A stretch of 13,142 nt of DNA from an uncultured Planctomycetaceae bacterium (GTDB taxonomy: Bacteria; Planctomycetota; Planctomycetia; Pirellulales; JACPPG01), in contig CAMFLN010000017.1 of assembly GCA_945957305.1 (NCBI GenBank), positions 1 to 13,142 on the forward strand, read 5' to 3'. The notes beneath the pieces are model-generated. The model had not been told where the DNA came from and made no database searches. It worked only from the letters and a program-made list of their open reading frames with translations. Of the stretch, positions 6,250-12,991 are shown piece after piece; within the stretch, counting starts at the first letter, position 1, and each line of letters opens with the position of its first letter. The translations under genes were made by a program, and so were the position numbers.

Positions 6250-6917
6250 ATGGATGCGGTCGACGATCTCGATCTCGAAGTTTGGCTGCGGCACGTCTTT
6301 GACCATCCCGTCACTGAGCCTCAGTGGTATTTTCAGTGCGAGAATGAAGAGCCGTCTGATCTGCGATTGGCGCGTATCGTTGAGAATATGACGCGGTTGT
6401 TCGAAGCGCCAGAACGGCTGCTGACGGAATACACACAGGAACAGATTGCCCAAGGACTCTGGTATTTAAACTGGGCCAGTCGGCCGTTCATGCCGGCGCT
6501 GCTCAGTGATGATGTTCCGTGGCCTCTCTGCCAACGCGGGCTTTTGTCGATGGAGAGCCTCTTCCGTCGACTATTTGCGGTCGCCTGCACGGACGAACTG
6601 GGGCACACGGCTTTCGACGATTCTTCTCCCATCAACACGATCTGTTACATGTGGTGGGACCTATTCCCGACTTGGGGCAGCCGGACGATGCTGCGCGCAG
6701 GAAAGTCGATCAAGTCATTCTGGGTGTTATTACGCGAACACTTGAGATCCCCTCGGAAGCATGTCGGGAAAGCGCTTTGCACGGGCTCGGCCACTGGCAG
6801 CACTCTTATCCTGACGAAGTGTTGCGAATTATTGACGAATTCTTGGGGCGTCATCCCAGGATTAGCAACGATCTGCGTGAATTTGCTCTGATCGCACGGT
6901 CGGGAAGAATCTTATGA
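6250..6917 (+). pseudogene. Unrecognised gene split by a one-base frameshift
   Basis: An acidic, Trp-rich reading frame starts at the ATG 6250 (MDAVDDLDLEVWLRHVF) and stays convincing up to NTICYMWWDLFPTWG near 6677. Beyond that the same frame becomes implausible, while the next frame gives QPDDAARRKVDQVILGVITR, then ESALHGLGHW and RIIDEFLGRHPRISNDLREF, to a TGA at 6915-6917. Joining the two by adding one base in the GGGG run at 6674-6677 gives a continuous protein of about 222 residues. The HGLGHW and leucine-rich helical end resemble conserved bacterial hypothetical proteins I cannot name. An AAGGGG run touches the ATG with no spacer, so the start is uncertain. It looks less GC-rich than the flanking genes. 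It may be a true recent mutation or an assembly error. It lies 54 bases after the second rnr-tail repeat. Confidence 0.68.
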
Positions 6918-7021
6918 GTCGCGGAAAGTAAAGTCCTAAACAGCGGCGAGAATTTGGCAGCAATCGACAACACATTCCGCGCGACGCGCAAGTAGCCCCG
7001 AGGGGCAATCAGAGTTTACGC

Positions 7022-7102
7022 ATGTCGATCGCGACGCTGTTGAAATACCTGGTCGGAAACCGGCAGGCGATTCTCACTATCGCCCGGACCCCGGCGGCCT
7101 GA
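7022..7102 (+). pseudogene. Possible 5' remnant of a membrane-protein gene (26 codons)
   Basis: ATG to TGA reads MSIATLLKYLVGNRQAILTI and then ARTPAA. The pattern LxxYLxGxRxAIxxIA resembles, from memory, the N-terminus of a planctomycete integral membrane protein family in which a long hydrophobic segment should follow. Here a stop comes at once, and none of the following bases continue that pattern. It may be a decayed fragment or a chance frame. Confidence 0.25.
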
Positions 7103-7146
7103 CTGGCCGAATTCACCGCGGAAATGCGGGCTTGCCCTATCGACCC

Positions 7147-7174
7147 TGGAAAGCTTTCGCCTCGCCGCTACAAT
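7147..7174 (+). promoter_or_regulatory. Putative gcv operon promoter
   Basis: TGGAAA (7147-7152) and TACAAT (7169-7174) are 16 bases apart. Transcription would start near 7181, leaving a leader of about 138 bases before gcvT. The call rests on consensus and position. Confidence 0.42.
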
Positions 7175-7299
7175 ACCGCCAGAGCTTCCCGCGTGCGTTC
7201 TGTGCGTTAGGGGAGCAATTTTGGCATCTCGGCAGCCTTCCGTACGCCCTGCGGGCTTTGGTCTCTGACTGGCGGTGGTTGCATTGTTGTTACACCGTT

Positions 7300-7310
7300 C
7301 GCCGGAGGCG
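7300..7310 (+). promoter_or_regulatory. gcvT ribosome-binding site inside a small hairpin
   Basis: GGAGG (7304-7308) lies 10 bases before the gcvT ATG. It is flanked so that CGCC (7300-7303) can pair with GGCG (7307-7310) around GGA, which would partly hide the site. The 4-bp stem is weak, so regulation is only a possibility. Confidence 0.45.
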
Positions 7311-7318
7311 AGCGTTCG

Positions 7319-8437
7319 ATGGCCACTGCGCTTGCACAAACGCCGCTGCACGATTGGCACGCCTCGCACGGAGGACGGATGGTCGACTTCGCCGGTTGGT
7401 CGATGCCGGTGCAGTACACCTCGATCGTGGCCGAACACTCGGCCACCCGCAATGCCGCCTCGCTGTTCGATATTTCGCACATGGGCCGGCTGCGCTTCGA
7501 TGGCCCTGGCGCCCCTGGTTTCCTCGATTCGGTCGTCACGCGGCGCGTGACTGATCAACAGCCCGGCCAGATTCGTTACGCGCTCGTTACCAATGCCGAC
7601 GGCGGCATTCTCGACGACGTGCTGGTCTATCACCTGCAGGATGCCGGTGGCGGTTCGTACTGGCTCATGGTCGTCAACGCCAGCAACCGTGCGAAGATCG
7701 TCGACTTTCTGCAACCGCAACTGCCGCTGGCCTTTGACGTCGACATGTCCGACGTCACGCACGACTGGGCCATGATCGCCGTGCAGGGGCCCCGCGCGCT
7801 CGAACTAGCACAGCCGCTCGTTGAACTGCCGCTCGACACGCTGAAGTACTATCACGGGGCCGAAACCCGCATCGCCGGGCATGGCGGCATCGTCAGCCGG
7901 ACCGGCTACACCGGCGAAGATGGCTGCGAGATCATCGTCGGCGCCCGCGCCGTGGCCGGAGTGTGGCAGTCGTTGGTCGATGCCGGCGCCATGGCAGCCG
8001 GATTGGGCGCACGCGACACGTTACGGCTCGAGGCCGGCATGCCGCTCTACGGGCATGAGCTTTCCGAAGCGATTGATCCGTTTCAGGCGGGGCTCGATTT
8101 CGCCGTCAATCTCAAGGACCGCACATTCACGGGGCATGATGCTCTCGTGCGACTGAAACAGCAAACCGGCCGGCCACAACGCGTCGGCCTGGTCGTGACC
8201 GGCAAGCGCGTCCCCCGCGAAGGTTTTCCGATCTTGTCCGCAGGCAACGTTGTGGGGTCTGTTACGAGCGGCACGTTTTCGCCCACCCTCGAACAATCGA
8301 TCGCGATGGGCTACGTCGCGCCTGAGTTTGCCGCTGTTGGTACCGAGCTAGCCATTGATGTTCGCGGCCGCGCCGAATCGGCGCATGTCGTGCCGCTCCC
8401 TTTTTATCGCCGCACCACGAAAGGAACCCGTACGTGA
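7319..8437 (+). CDS. gcvT: Glycine cleavage system T protein (aminomethyltransferase)
   Basis: The product has 372 residues, the usual length for GcvT (about 360-375). It takes the aminomethyl group from the lipoyl arm of GcvH, releases ammonia and forms 5,10-methylene-tetrahydrofolate. HDWHASHGGRMVDFAGWSMP (11-30) is the family N-terminus. FDISHMGRL (50-58), NADGGILDDVLVY (92-104, with the Asp99-Asp100 pair at the catalytic Asp position), SRTGYTGEDGCEI (193-205), GARDTLRLEAGMPLYGHEL (230-248) and IDPFQAGLDF (252-261) are the folate-binding and fold motifs. The stop overlaps the gcvH start by four bases (GTGA), so translation is probably coupled. It is the first gene of the operon. Confidence 0.96.
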   Translation: MATALAQTPLHDWHASHGGRMVDFAGWSMPVQYTSIVAEHSATRNAASLFDISHMGRLRFDGPGAPGFLDSVVTRRVTDQQPGQIRYALVTNADGGILDDVLVYHLQDAGGGSYWLMVVNASNRAKIVDFLQPQLPLAFDVDMSDVTHDWAMIAVQGPRALELAQPLVELPLDTLKYYHGAETRIAGHGGIVSRTGYTGEDGCEIIVGARAVAGVWQSLVDAGAMAAGLGARDTLRLEAGMPLYGHELSEAIDPFQAGLDFAVNLKDRTFTGHDALVRLKQQTGRPQRVGLVVTGKRVPREGFPILSAGNVVGSVTSGTFSPTLEQSIAMGYVAPEFAAVGTELAIDVRGRAESAHVVPLPFYRRTTKGTRT

Positions 8438-8835
8438 AGCCTGAGACGTTGTTGTTCTCCAAGACACACGAATGGGTGCATGTCGAAACGGATTCGACAG
8501 GAGCCAAGGTCGCCACGATCGGCATCTCGGCCTTTGCGCTCGAGGCGCTGACGGACCTGGTCTATATCGAACTGCCGAAAGTCGGGCGCACGCTAAAGAC
8601 GGGCGAAGCGTTCGGCGAGATCGAATCAGTCAAAGCGGTCAGCGATCTATACAGCCCGGTCGATGGCGCTGTGGTAGCGACGCACGACTCACTAGCCAAT
8701 GAACTGGAATCGCTCCCCAGCGACCCCTACGGCAATGGCTGGCTCGTAAAGATCAAGCTCAGCGACGAAACCGCGCTGCAGGAACTGATGGACTACGCCG
8801 CATATCAAAAACAGTGCGCCGAAGAGGGACACTAA
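8434..8835 (+). CDS. gcvH: Glycine cleavage system H protein (lipoyl carrier)
   Basis: The product has 133 residues, a normal length for GcvH. It carries the lipoyl swinging arm between the P, T and L proteins. GEIESVKAVSDLYSPVDG (61-78) is the signature, with Lys67 as the lipoylated residue. The N-terminal KTHEWVHVETDSTGAKVATI and the C-terminal NGWLVKIKLSD are also typical. The start is a GTG at 8434 that overlaps the gcvT stop, with an AAAGGAA site (8420-8426) 7 bases upstream inside gcvT. A lipoyl-attachment enzyme is encoded at the end of the same operon. Confidence 0.96.
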   Translation: MKPETLLFSKTHEWVHVETDSTGAKVATIGISAFALEALTDLVYIELPKVGRTLKTGEAFGEIESVKAVSDLYSPVDGAVVATHDSLANELESLPSDPYGNGWLVKIKLSDETALQELMDYAAYQKQCAEEGH

Positions 8836-8836
8836 A

Positions 8837-8955
8837 GAAATGTCGAATGTCGAAGATGGAATGTCTAATGGGCCGCGACGTTCGCCTGGCATTTCCCGTC
8901 GTCATTCGTCCTTCGAGATTCTTTAGTCATTCAAACTTCGACATTCGACATTCCA
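8837..8955. repeat. Intergenic palindromic repeat of GAATGTC-like units between gcvH and gcvPA
   Basis: AATGTCGAATGTCGAAG (8839-8855) is an exact 17-base inverted repeat of 8936-8952. The match continues imperfectly inward to about 8871 and 8919 (GAATG, CTAA). The units GAATGTC, GAAGATG, GAATGTC and TAATG on the left, and ATTCGTCCTTCGAG, GTCATTC and CGACATTCGACATTCC on the right, are variations of one short motif. About 80 bases lie between the perfect arms. The transcript could fold into a long cruciform-like stem. It looks like a REP- or MITE-like intergenic repeat; I have seen such ATTCG/GAATG repeats in planctomycete intergenic DNA, but that is from memory. Confidence 0.8.
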
Positions 8956-9000
8956 TCCCACCACTTGACTCAACCTCAACCCTAACGGTCTCCAAGTACG

Positions 9001-10371
9001 ATGCCGTTTTTACTCAACACTCCTGACGATCAGCAGGCCATGCTGGCCGCGATTGGCGTCGGTTCGCTCGACGAATTGTTCGCCATGGTGCCGGCCGATC
9101 TGCGCCTGAAACGCGACCTGGCGATTCCGCCGGCGCTAACGGAAATCGAGCTCTCGGCCCACATGGCGGCCCTGGCCCGCGCCAACTCGCCGGCGGGCGA
9201 TCAGCTCTGTTTCCTCGGCGGCGGTTGCTACGACCATTTCGTGCCGGCCGTGGTCGACGCCATTGCCGGCCGCGCCGAGTTCTACACCTCGTACACGCCG
9301 TACCAGGCCGAGGCGAGCCAGGGGAACCTGCAGGCGTTCTTCGAATATCAAACGCTGATCAGCCGCCTGACGGGCATGGAGGTCGCCAACGCCAGTCTCT
9401 ACGATGGCGCGACTGCGGCCACCGAAGCGGTGCTCATGAGCATCAGCGCCACGGCGCGTCACCGGCATGTGGTGACCGCGGCCAGCGTGCATCCCGAATA
9501 TCGCCAAACGCTCGCGGCTTACCTGAAGAATCTCGGCGTCGAAATTTCGACCGTCGGCACACCCGGGGGCGCGATCACGCCGCAGGATCTTTTCGACGCC
9601 GTGCGCGACGACACGGCCTGCGTGCTCGTGCAGCATCCGAACTTCTTTGGTTGCCTGGAAGATGTCGAGCGGCTTGCGCAGATCGCCCACGACAAAGGGG
9701 CCATGTTCATCGTCATCGCCGATCCGATCAGCCTGGGAATCTTAAAACGTCCCGGTGATTACGACGCCGACATTGTCGTGGCCGAAGGGCAGTCGCTGGG
9801 CATACCGATGCAATTCGGTGGACCCTTCCTGGGGATCATGGCCTGCCGCGAGCGCTTGGTGCGACGGATGCCGGGGCGCATCGCCGGCCAGACAGTCGAC
9901 CGGCGCGGCAAACGCTGCTGGGTCCTCACGCTGCAAACGCGCGAACAGCATATTCGCCGCGAGAAGGCGACGAGCAACATCTGCACGAACCAGGGACTGC
10001 TCGCCCTGCGAGCCACGGTTTACCTGGCGCTGGTCGGGCCGCAAGGTTTGCGCGAGGTGGCCGAGCTGAATCTGCGCAAGGCACATTACGCGCGGGAGCG
10101 ATTCGCGTCACTCGAACGGTTCGAGATCGTTCACGCCCGACCAACTTTCAAGGAATTTGTCGTCCGCGACCGGCAGGGGCAAGTCGAGAACCTGCTGGCC
10201 GACCTTGCCGCGCGCGACATCTTTGCCGGCGTGCCGCTGGGCCGCTGGTATCCCGAGCTGGCCGACTGCTTCTTGGTGGCAGTCACCGAAAAACGTTCGC
10301 GGCAAGATATTGACACCCTGGTGGCCGCCTTGGCGCAAAGCAATCGGAAAGTGATGGTGGCCCATGCGTAA
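9001..10371 (+). CDS. gcvPA: Glycine dehydrogenase (decarboxylating) subunit 1
   Basis: The product has 456 residues, typical for the N-terminal half of P protein when it is encoded as two subunits. Together with GcvPB it decarboxylates glycine and loads the aminomethyl group on GcvH. The N-terminus (PFLLNTPDDQQAMLAAIGV), FLGGGCYDHFVPAVVDAI, FYTSYTPYQAEASQGNLQ, the LTGMEVANASLYDGATA stretch and TREQHIRREKATSNICTNQG are the family landmarks. As expected for this subunit it lacks the PLP-binding lysine motif. No clear ribosome-binding site precedes the ATG at 9001, and the 165-base gap from gcvH holds a palindromic repeat. The last 8 bases overlap gcvPB. Confidence 0.95.
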   Translation: MPFLLNTPDDQQAMLAAIGVGSLDELFAMVPADLRLKRDLAIPPALTEIELSAHMAALARANSPAGDQLCFLGGGCYDHFVPAVVDAIAGRAEFYTSYTPYQAEASQGNLQAFFEYQTLISRLTGMEVANASLYDGATAATEAVLMSISATARHRHVVTAASVHPEYRQTLAAYLKNLGVEISTVGTPGGAITPQDLFDAVRDDTACVLVQHPNFFGCLEDVERLAQIAHDKGAMFIVIADPISLGILKRPGDYDADIVVAEGQSLGIPMQFGGPFLGIMACRERLVRRMPGRIAGQTVDRRGKRCWVLTLQTREQHIRREKATSNICTNQGLLALRATVYLALVGPQGLREVAELNLRKAHYARERFASLERFEIVHARPTFKEFVVRDRQGQVENLLADLAARDIFAGVPLGRWYPELADCFLVAVTEKRSRQDIDTLVAALAQSNRKVMVAHA

Positions 10372-11827
10372 TATCCGAGCCTTGCAACCCTTGTTCGATC
10401 TGGCGAAGCCGGGGCGGCGCGCGACGCGATTTCCGAAGAGTGACGTGCCCGAGGTGCCGCTAACGAAATTGCTGCCGGCAACAGCGATCGCCGAACAACC
10501 CCCCGCGCTCCCCGAGCTGGCCGAGCCGGATGTCGTGCGGCACTTTACGAACTTGTCGACCTTGAACATGTCGGTCGATACACATTTCTATCCCTTGGGT
10601 TCGTGCACCATGAAGCACAATCCCAAGCGCAACGAACGCCTGGCGTCGCTCCCCGGCATGCTGGATCTGCATCCGTACCAGCCGGAAGAAACGCTGCAGG
10701 GAATGCTTGCCCTGCTTTACGAGTTGCAACAGATGCTAGGCGAAATCGGCGGTCTGCCCGCGGTTTCGCTGCAGCCGGCGGCCGGAGCGCAGGGGGAATT
10801 CACGTCGCTGCTGATCGCCTCGGCCTATTTCCGAGAGCGCGGGGAAAACCGCACCAAGGTCTTGGCTCCCGACAGTGCTCACGGCACCAATCCGGCCAGC
10901 GCCGCGGTGGCGGGCTTTACGGCGGTGACCGTCAAGAGCACGCCGCAAGGCTTTGTGGATCTCGCGGATCTCGCTGCCAAGCTCGACCACGAGACCGCCG
11001 TGTTCATGATCACCAATCCCAACACGCTCGGCATGTTCGAGCCGAATATCAAGCGCATTGCGGAAATGGTGCATGCCGTGGGAGGGTTGCTGTATCTCGA
11101 CGGCGCAAACATGAATGCCATTCTGGGCATCACACGCCCGGGTGATTTCGGCGCTGACATGATGCACTTCAATTGCCACAAGACGTTCAGTGGTCCGCAT
11201 GGCAGCGGCGGACCTGGCGCGGGGCCGATCGCCGTGACTTCAGTCTTGGCGCCGTACTTGCCCGCGCCGCTCGTGGTGCGCGAGGACGCCGGTTACCGCT
11301 TGGACTACGACCGTCCAAAATCGGTGGGGCGGGTGCGCAGTTTCTTTGGCAATGTCGGCATCCTGGTGCGGGCCTACTGCTACATCCGCAGTCATGGGCC
11401 GGACGGATTGCGGCGGGTCAGCGAAAACGCGGTGCTCAATGCCAACTATTTGCTCGCGCGGGTCAAGCATATTTTTCCGGTCCCGCAAGGGGATCGTTGC
11501 ATGCACGAGTTCGTGGCTTCGGCGGCCAAACTGAAAACCGACAAGGACATATCGGCGATGGACATCGCCAAGCGGCTGCTCGACTACGGCTTTCACGCAC
11601 CGACGGTCTATTTTCCGCCCATCGTGCGCGAGGCGATGATGATCGAGCCGACCGAGACCGAGAGCAAGGAAACGCTTGACGCGTTCGCCGAGACACTCTT
11701 CCGCATTACCGAGGAGCCGGCCGAACTGTTGCACGAAGCCCCGCACACGACGTCGATCAGCCGGCCGGACGAAGTGCGCGCAGCGCGACAACCGGTCATG
11801 ATTTCTCCCCCGCCTGGTTCACCGTAG
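10364..11827 (+). CDS. gcvPB: Glycine dehydrogenase (decarboxylating) subunit 2, PLP-binding
   Basis: The product has 487 residues, normal for the catalytic subunit of the two-part P protein. Lys273 in HFNCHKTFSGPHGSGGPGAG is the lysine that binds pyridoxal phosphate. MSVDTHFYPLGSCTMKHNPK (69-88), QPAAGAQGEFTSLL (137-150), DSAHGTNPASA (170-180) and YLDGANMNAI (244-253) are conserved active-site and cofactor segments. The ATG overlaps the end of gcvPA by 8 bases, indicating coupled translation and equal amounts of the two subunits. The lipoate-attachment gene begins 12 bases after the stop. Confidence 0.96.
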   Translation: MRNIRALQPLFDLAKPGRRATRFPKSDVPEVPLTKLLPATAIAEQPPALPELAEPDVVRHFTNLSTLNMSVDTHFYPLGSCTMKHNPKRNERLASLPGMLDLHPYQPEETLQGMLALLYELQQMLGEIGGLPAVSLQPAAGAQGEFTSLLIASAYFRERGENRTKVLAPDSAHGTNPASAAVAGFTAVTVKSTPQGFVDLADLAAKLDHETAVFMITNPNTLGMFEPNIKRIAEMVHAVGGLLYLDGANMNAILGITRPGDFGADMMHFNCHKTFSGPHGSGGPGAGPIAVTSVLAPYLPAPLVVREDAGYRLDYDRPKSVGRVRSFFGNVGILVRAYCYIRSHGPDGLRRVSENAVLNANYLLARVKHIFPVPQGDRCMHEFVASAAKLKTDKDISAMDIAKRLLDYGFHAPTVYFPPIVREAMMIEPTETESKETLDAFAETLFRITEEPAELLHEAPHTTSISRPDEVRAARQPVMISPPPGSP

Positions 11828-11839
11828 CATCTTGTTTCG

Positions 11840-12583
11840 ATGGAAACGTGGCGCTTGATCGAAAGTCCGCCGGGCCGCGGCGATTGGAATATGGCGGTCG
11901 ACGCGGCGCTGATGGAATCGGTTGCCGCCGGGGGGGCGTGTTGCCTGCGATTCTACACCTGGAGTGAGCCCACGGTTTCGCTGGGCTATTTCCAGGAATA
12001 CGCCGCCCGGCAAACGCATCCGGCCAGCGCGGCCTGCCCGCTGGTGCGACGAGCGACCGGCGGGGGGGCAATCGTCCATGATCGCGAATTGACCTACAGC
12101 GTCGTGGTGCCGGCCGATCATCCGCTGGTTAGTCCTCCGCCCGAGCTGTACCAGGTGCTGCATCGCACGCTCGTGGCGGCCTTGGCCGAATGGCACATCT
12201 GTGCCGCGCTGTGTGACGATTCGTCCCATGTGCCGGTCGCGGAGGAGCCATTTCTCTGTTTTCAGCGTCGCGCCAGTGGCGACGTGATCTTGGGGGGAGC
12301 CAAAATTGGCGGAAGCGCTCAGCGGCGCCGGCGCGGCGCAATTCTGCAGCACGGTAGTGTCTTGTTGGCCCGGTCGCTAGCTGCGCCTGAGTTACCCGGT
12401 TTAGCTGAACTGGGGGGTAAGCTCATACAGGCGGCGGAACTGGGGCAAGCGTGGCGCGCACATTTGGCGCATGACGGAATGATCGATTGGCAGTCAGCTC
12501 TTTTGACGGAAAGTGAATCACAGCAGGCATCCCAGATCGCGCACGAAACATACAGAGGGGCGGACTGGACTTTCCGCCGATAA
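11840..12583 (+). CDS. lipM: LipM-like octanoyltransferase / lipoate-protein ligase A family
   Basis: The 247-residue product belongs to the biotin/lipoate cofactor transferase fold. RRATGGGAIVHD (70-81) is the cofactor-binding loop, and GGAKIGGSAQRRRRGAILQHGS (in 152-173) contains Lys155, which contacts the lipoyl or octanoyl carboxylate. Cys140 in FLCFQRR lies where LipM of Bacillus has its catalytic Cys in an ACF motif. That Cys, and an SAQ.R.GxxLQHGS rather than an SAYRE form, favour LipM (octanoyl-ACP to GcvH transfer) over ATP-using LplA. At 247 residues it is somewhat shorter than typical LipM. Placement directly after gcvPB suggests GcvH as its target. The coding sequence contains four runs of six or seven G. 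Function as ligase or as amidotransferase (LipL) cannot be excluded. Confidence 0.8.
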   Translation: METWRLIESPPGRGDWNMAVDAALMESVAAGGACCLRFYTWSEPTVSLGYFQEYAARQTHPASAACPLVRRATGGGAIVHDRELTYSVVVPADHPLVSPPPELYQVLHRTLVAALAEWHICAALCDDSSHVPVAEEPFLCFQRRASGDVILGGAKIGGSAQRRRRGAILQHGSVLLARSLAAPELPGLAELGGKLIQAAELGQAWRAHLAHDGMIDWQSALLTESESQQASQIAHETYRGADWTFRR

Positions 12584-12657
12584 AGAGAATTGGTACCAGT
12601 AAGTCCTTGAAGGTCGGCGGGGCGCAGCAAACGAACAATAGAGAGAGCGCGGTTGGG

Positions 12658-12681
12658 GCCAGCAAATTCGCTGGCTTTTTT
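12658..12681 (+). terminator. Intrinsic terminator of the gcv operon
   Basis: GCCAGC (12658-12663) and GCTGGC (12670-12675) form a perfect 6-bp stem with loop AAATTC, followed directly by six T (12676-12681). It lies 74 bases after the lipM stop in the direction of transcription. No competing gene lies between. Confidence 0.88.
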
Positions 12682-12734
12682 GACGCGTCGCACTCTGCCT
12701 GATAGGATCGTTCCGGGGCTTTAAGGGGGGCGAA

Positions 12735-12759
12735 ACAGGCAAATCAGAAAGCTGCCTGT
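12735..12759. repeat. 7-bp perfect inverted repeat (hairpin)
   Basis: ACAGGCA (12735-12741) and TGCCTGT (12753-12759) pair around an 11-base loop. No T tract follows. It may be an operator or an RNA stem in the leader of the FHA gene. Confidence 0.4.
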
Positions 12760-12890
12760 CTGCGCTCTTGCAATCGGCAAATCATTAGGCAAATTAGTTA
12801 CGAAGTTTTTCGGTGGGTGCGCAGTTCTCCCGTTTGGGTCTGTTGGTCTGCTTCAATTCATCCATATTTACTCGTGAAGCAAACTTACCA

Positions 12891-12924
12891 GCGTGACTGT
12901 GCACTTCTCCGGCGTGATTGTGCA
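12891..12924. repeat. 13-base direct repeat spaced by 21 bases
   Basis: GCGTGACTGTGCA (12891-12903) recurs as GCGTGATTGTGCA (12912-12924) with one mismatch. The start-to-start distance is 21 bases, about two DNA helix turns. The pair ends 67 bases before the FHA ATG and fits a two-site operator. Iterated motifs of this kind also occur at the ends of some insertion sequences, so a remnant is possible. Confidence 0.4.
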
Positions 12925-12991
12925 GAGGATATAGGTCAGTGCCCTTATCCGTTCGTGCTTGCGCGTAACCTCTGCGGAGTTGTGTCGGAAT

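Larger units (their letters stand above)
6918..7318 (+). other. Region before gcvT without a full gene
   Basis: These 401 bases contain a small GCCCC/GGGGC palindrome (6995-7006), a possible 26-codon gene remnant (7022-7102), the likely gcv promoter (7147-7174) and the gcvT ribosome-binding site. I looked for the conserved core of a glycine riboswitch, common before gcvT in other bacteria, and did not see it. Confidence 0.5.
12682..12991 (+). other. Non-coding region upstream of the FHA gene
   Basis: The stretch between the gcv terminator and the FHA start has no gene I can support. A 95-codon frame through 12817-13104 overlaps the FHA gene out of phase and was dismissed. It is visibly richer in A and T than the genes on either side. 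It holds a hairpin and a 13-base direct repeat (listed separately), and GATATA near 12928 as a weak -10 candidate. Confidence 0.6.

Noticed and set aside
6995..7006. GCCCC-GA-GGGGC palindrome as a terminator of the frameshifted gene
   Set aside because: The loop is too short for the full stem and no T tract follows.
6918..7318. Glycine riboswitch before gcvT
   Set aside because: I looked for the conserved glycine aptamer core and its tandem arrangement and found neither. A covariance-model scan would settle it.
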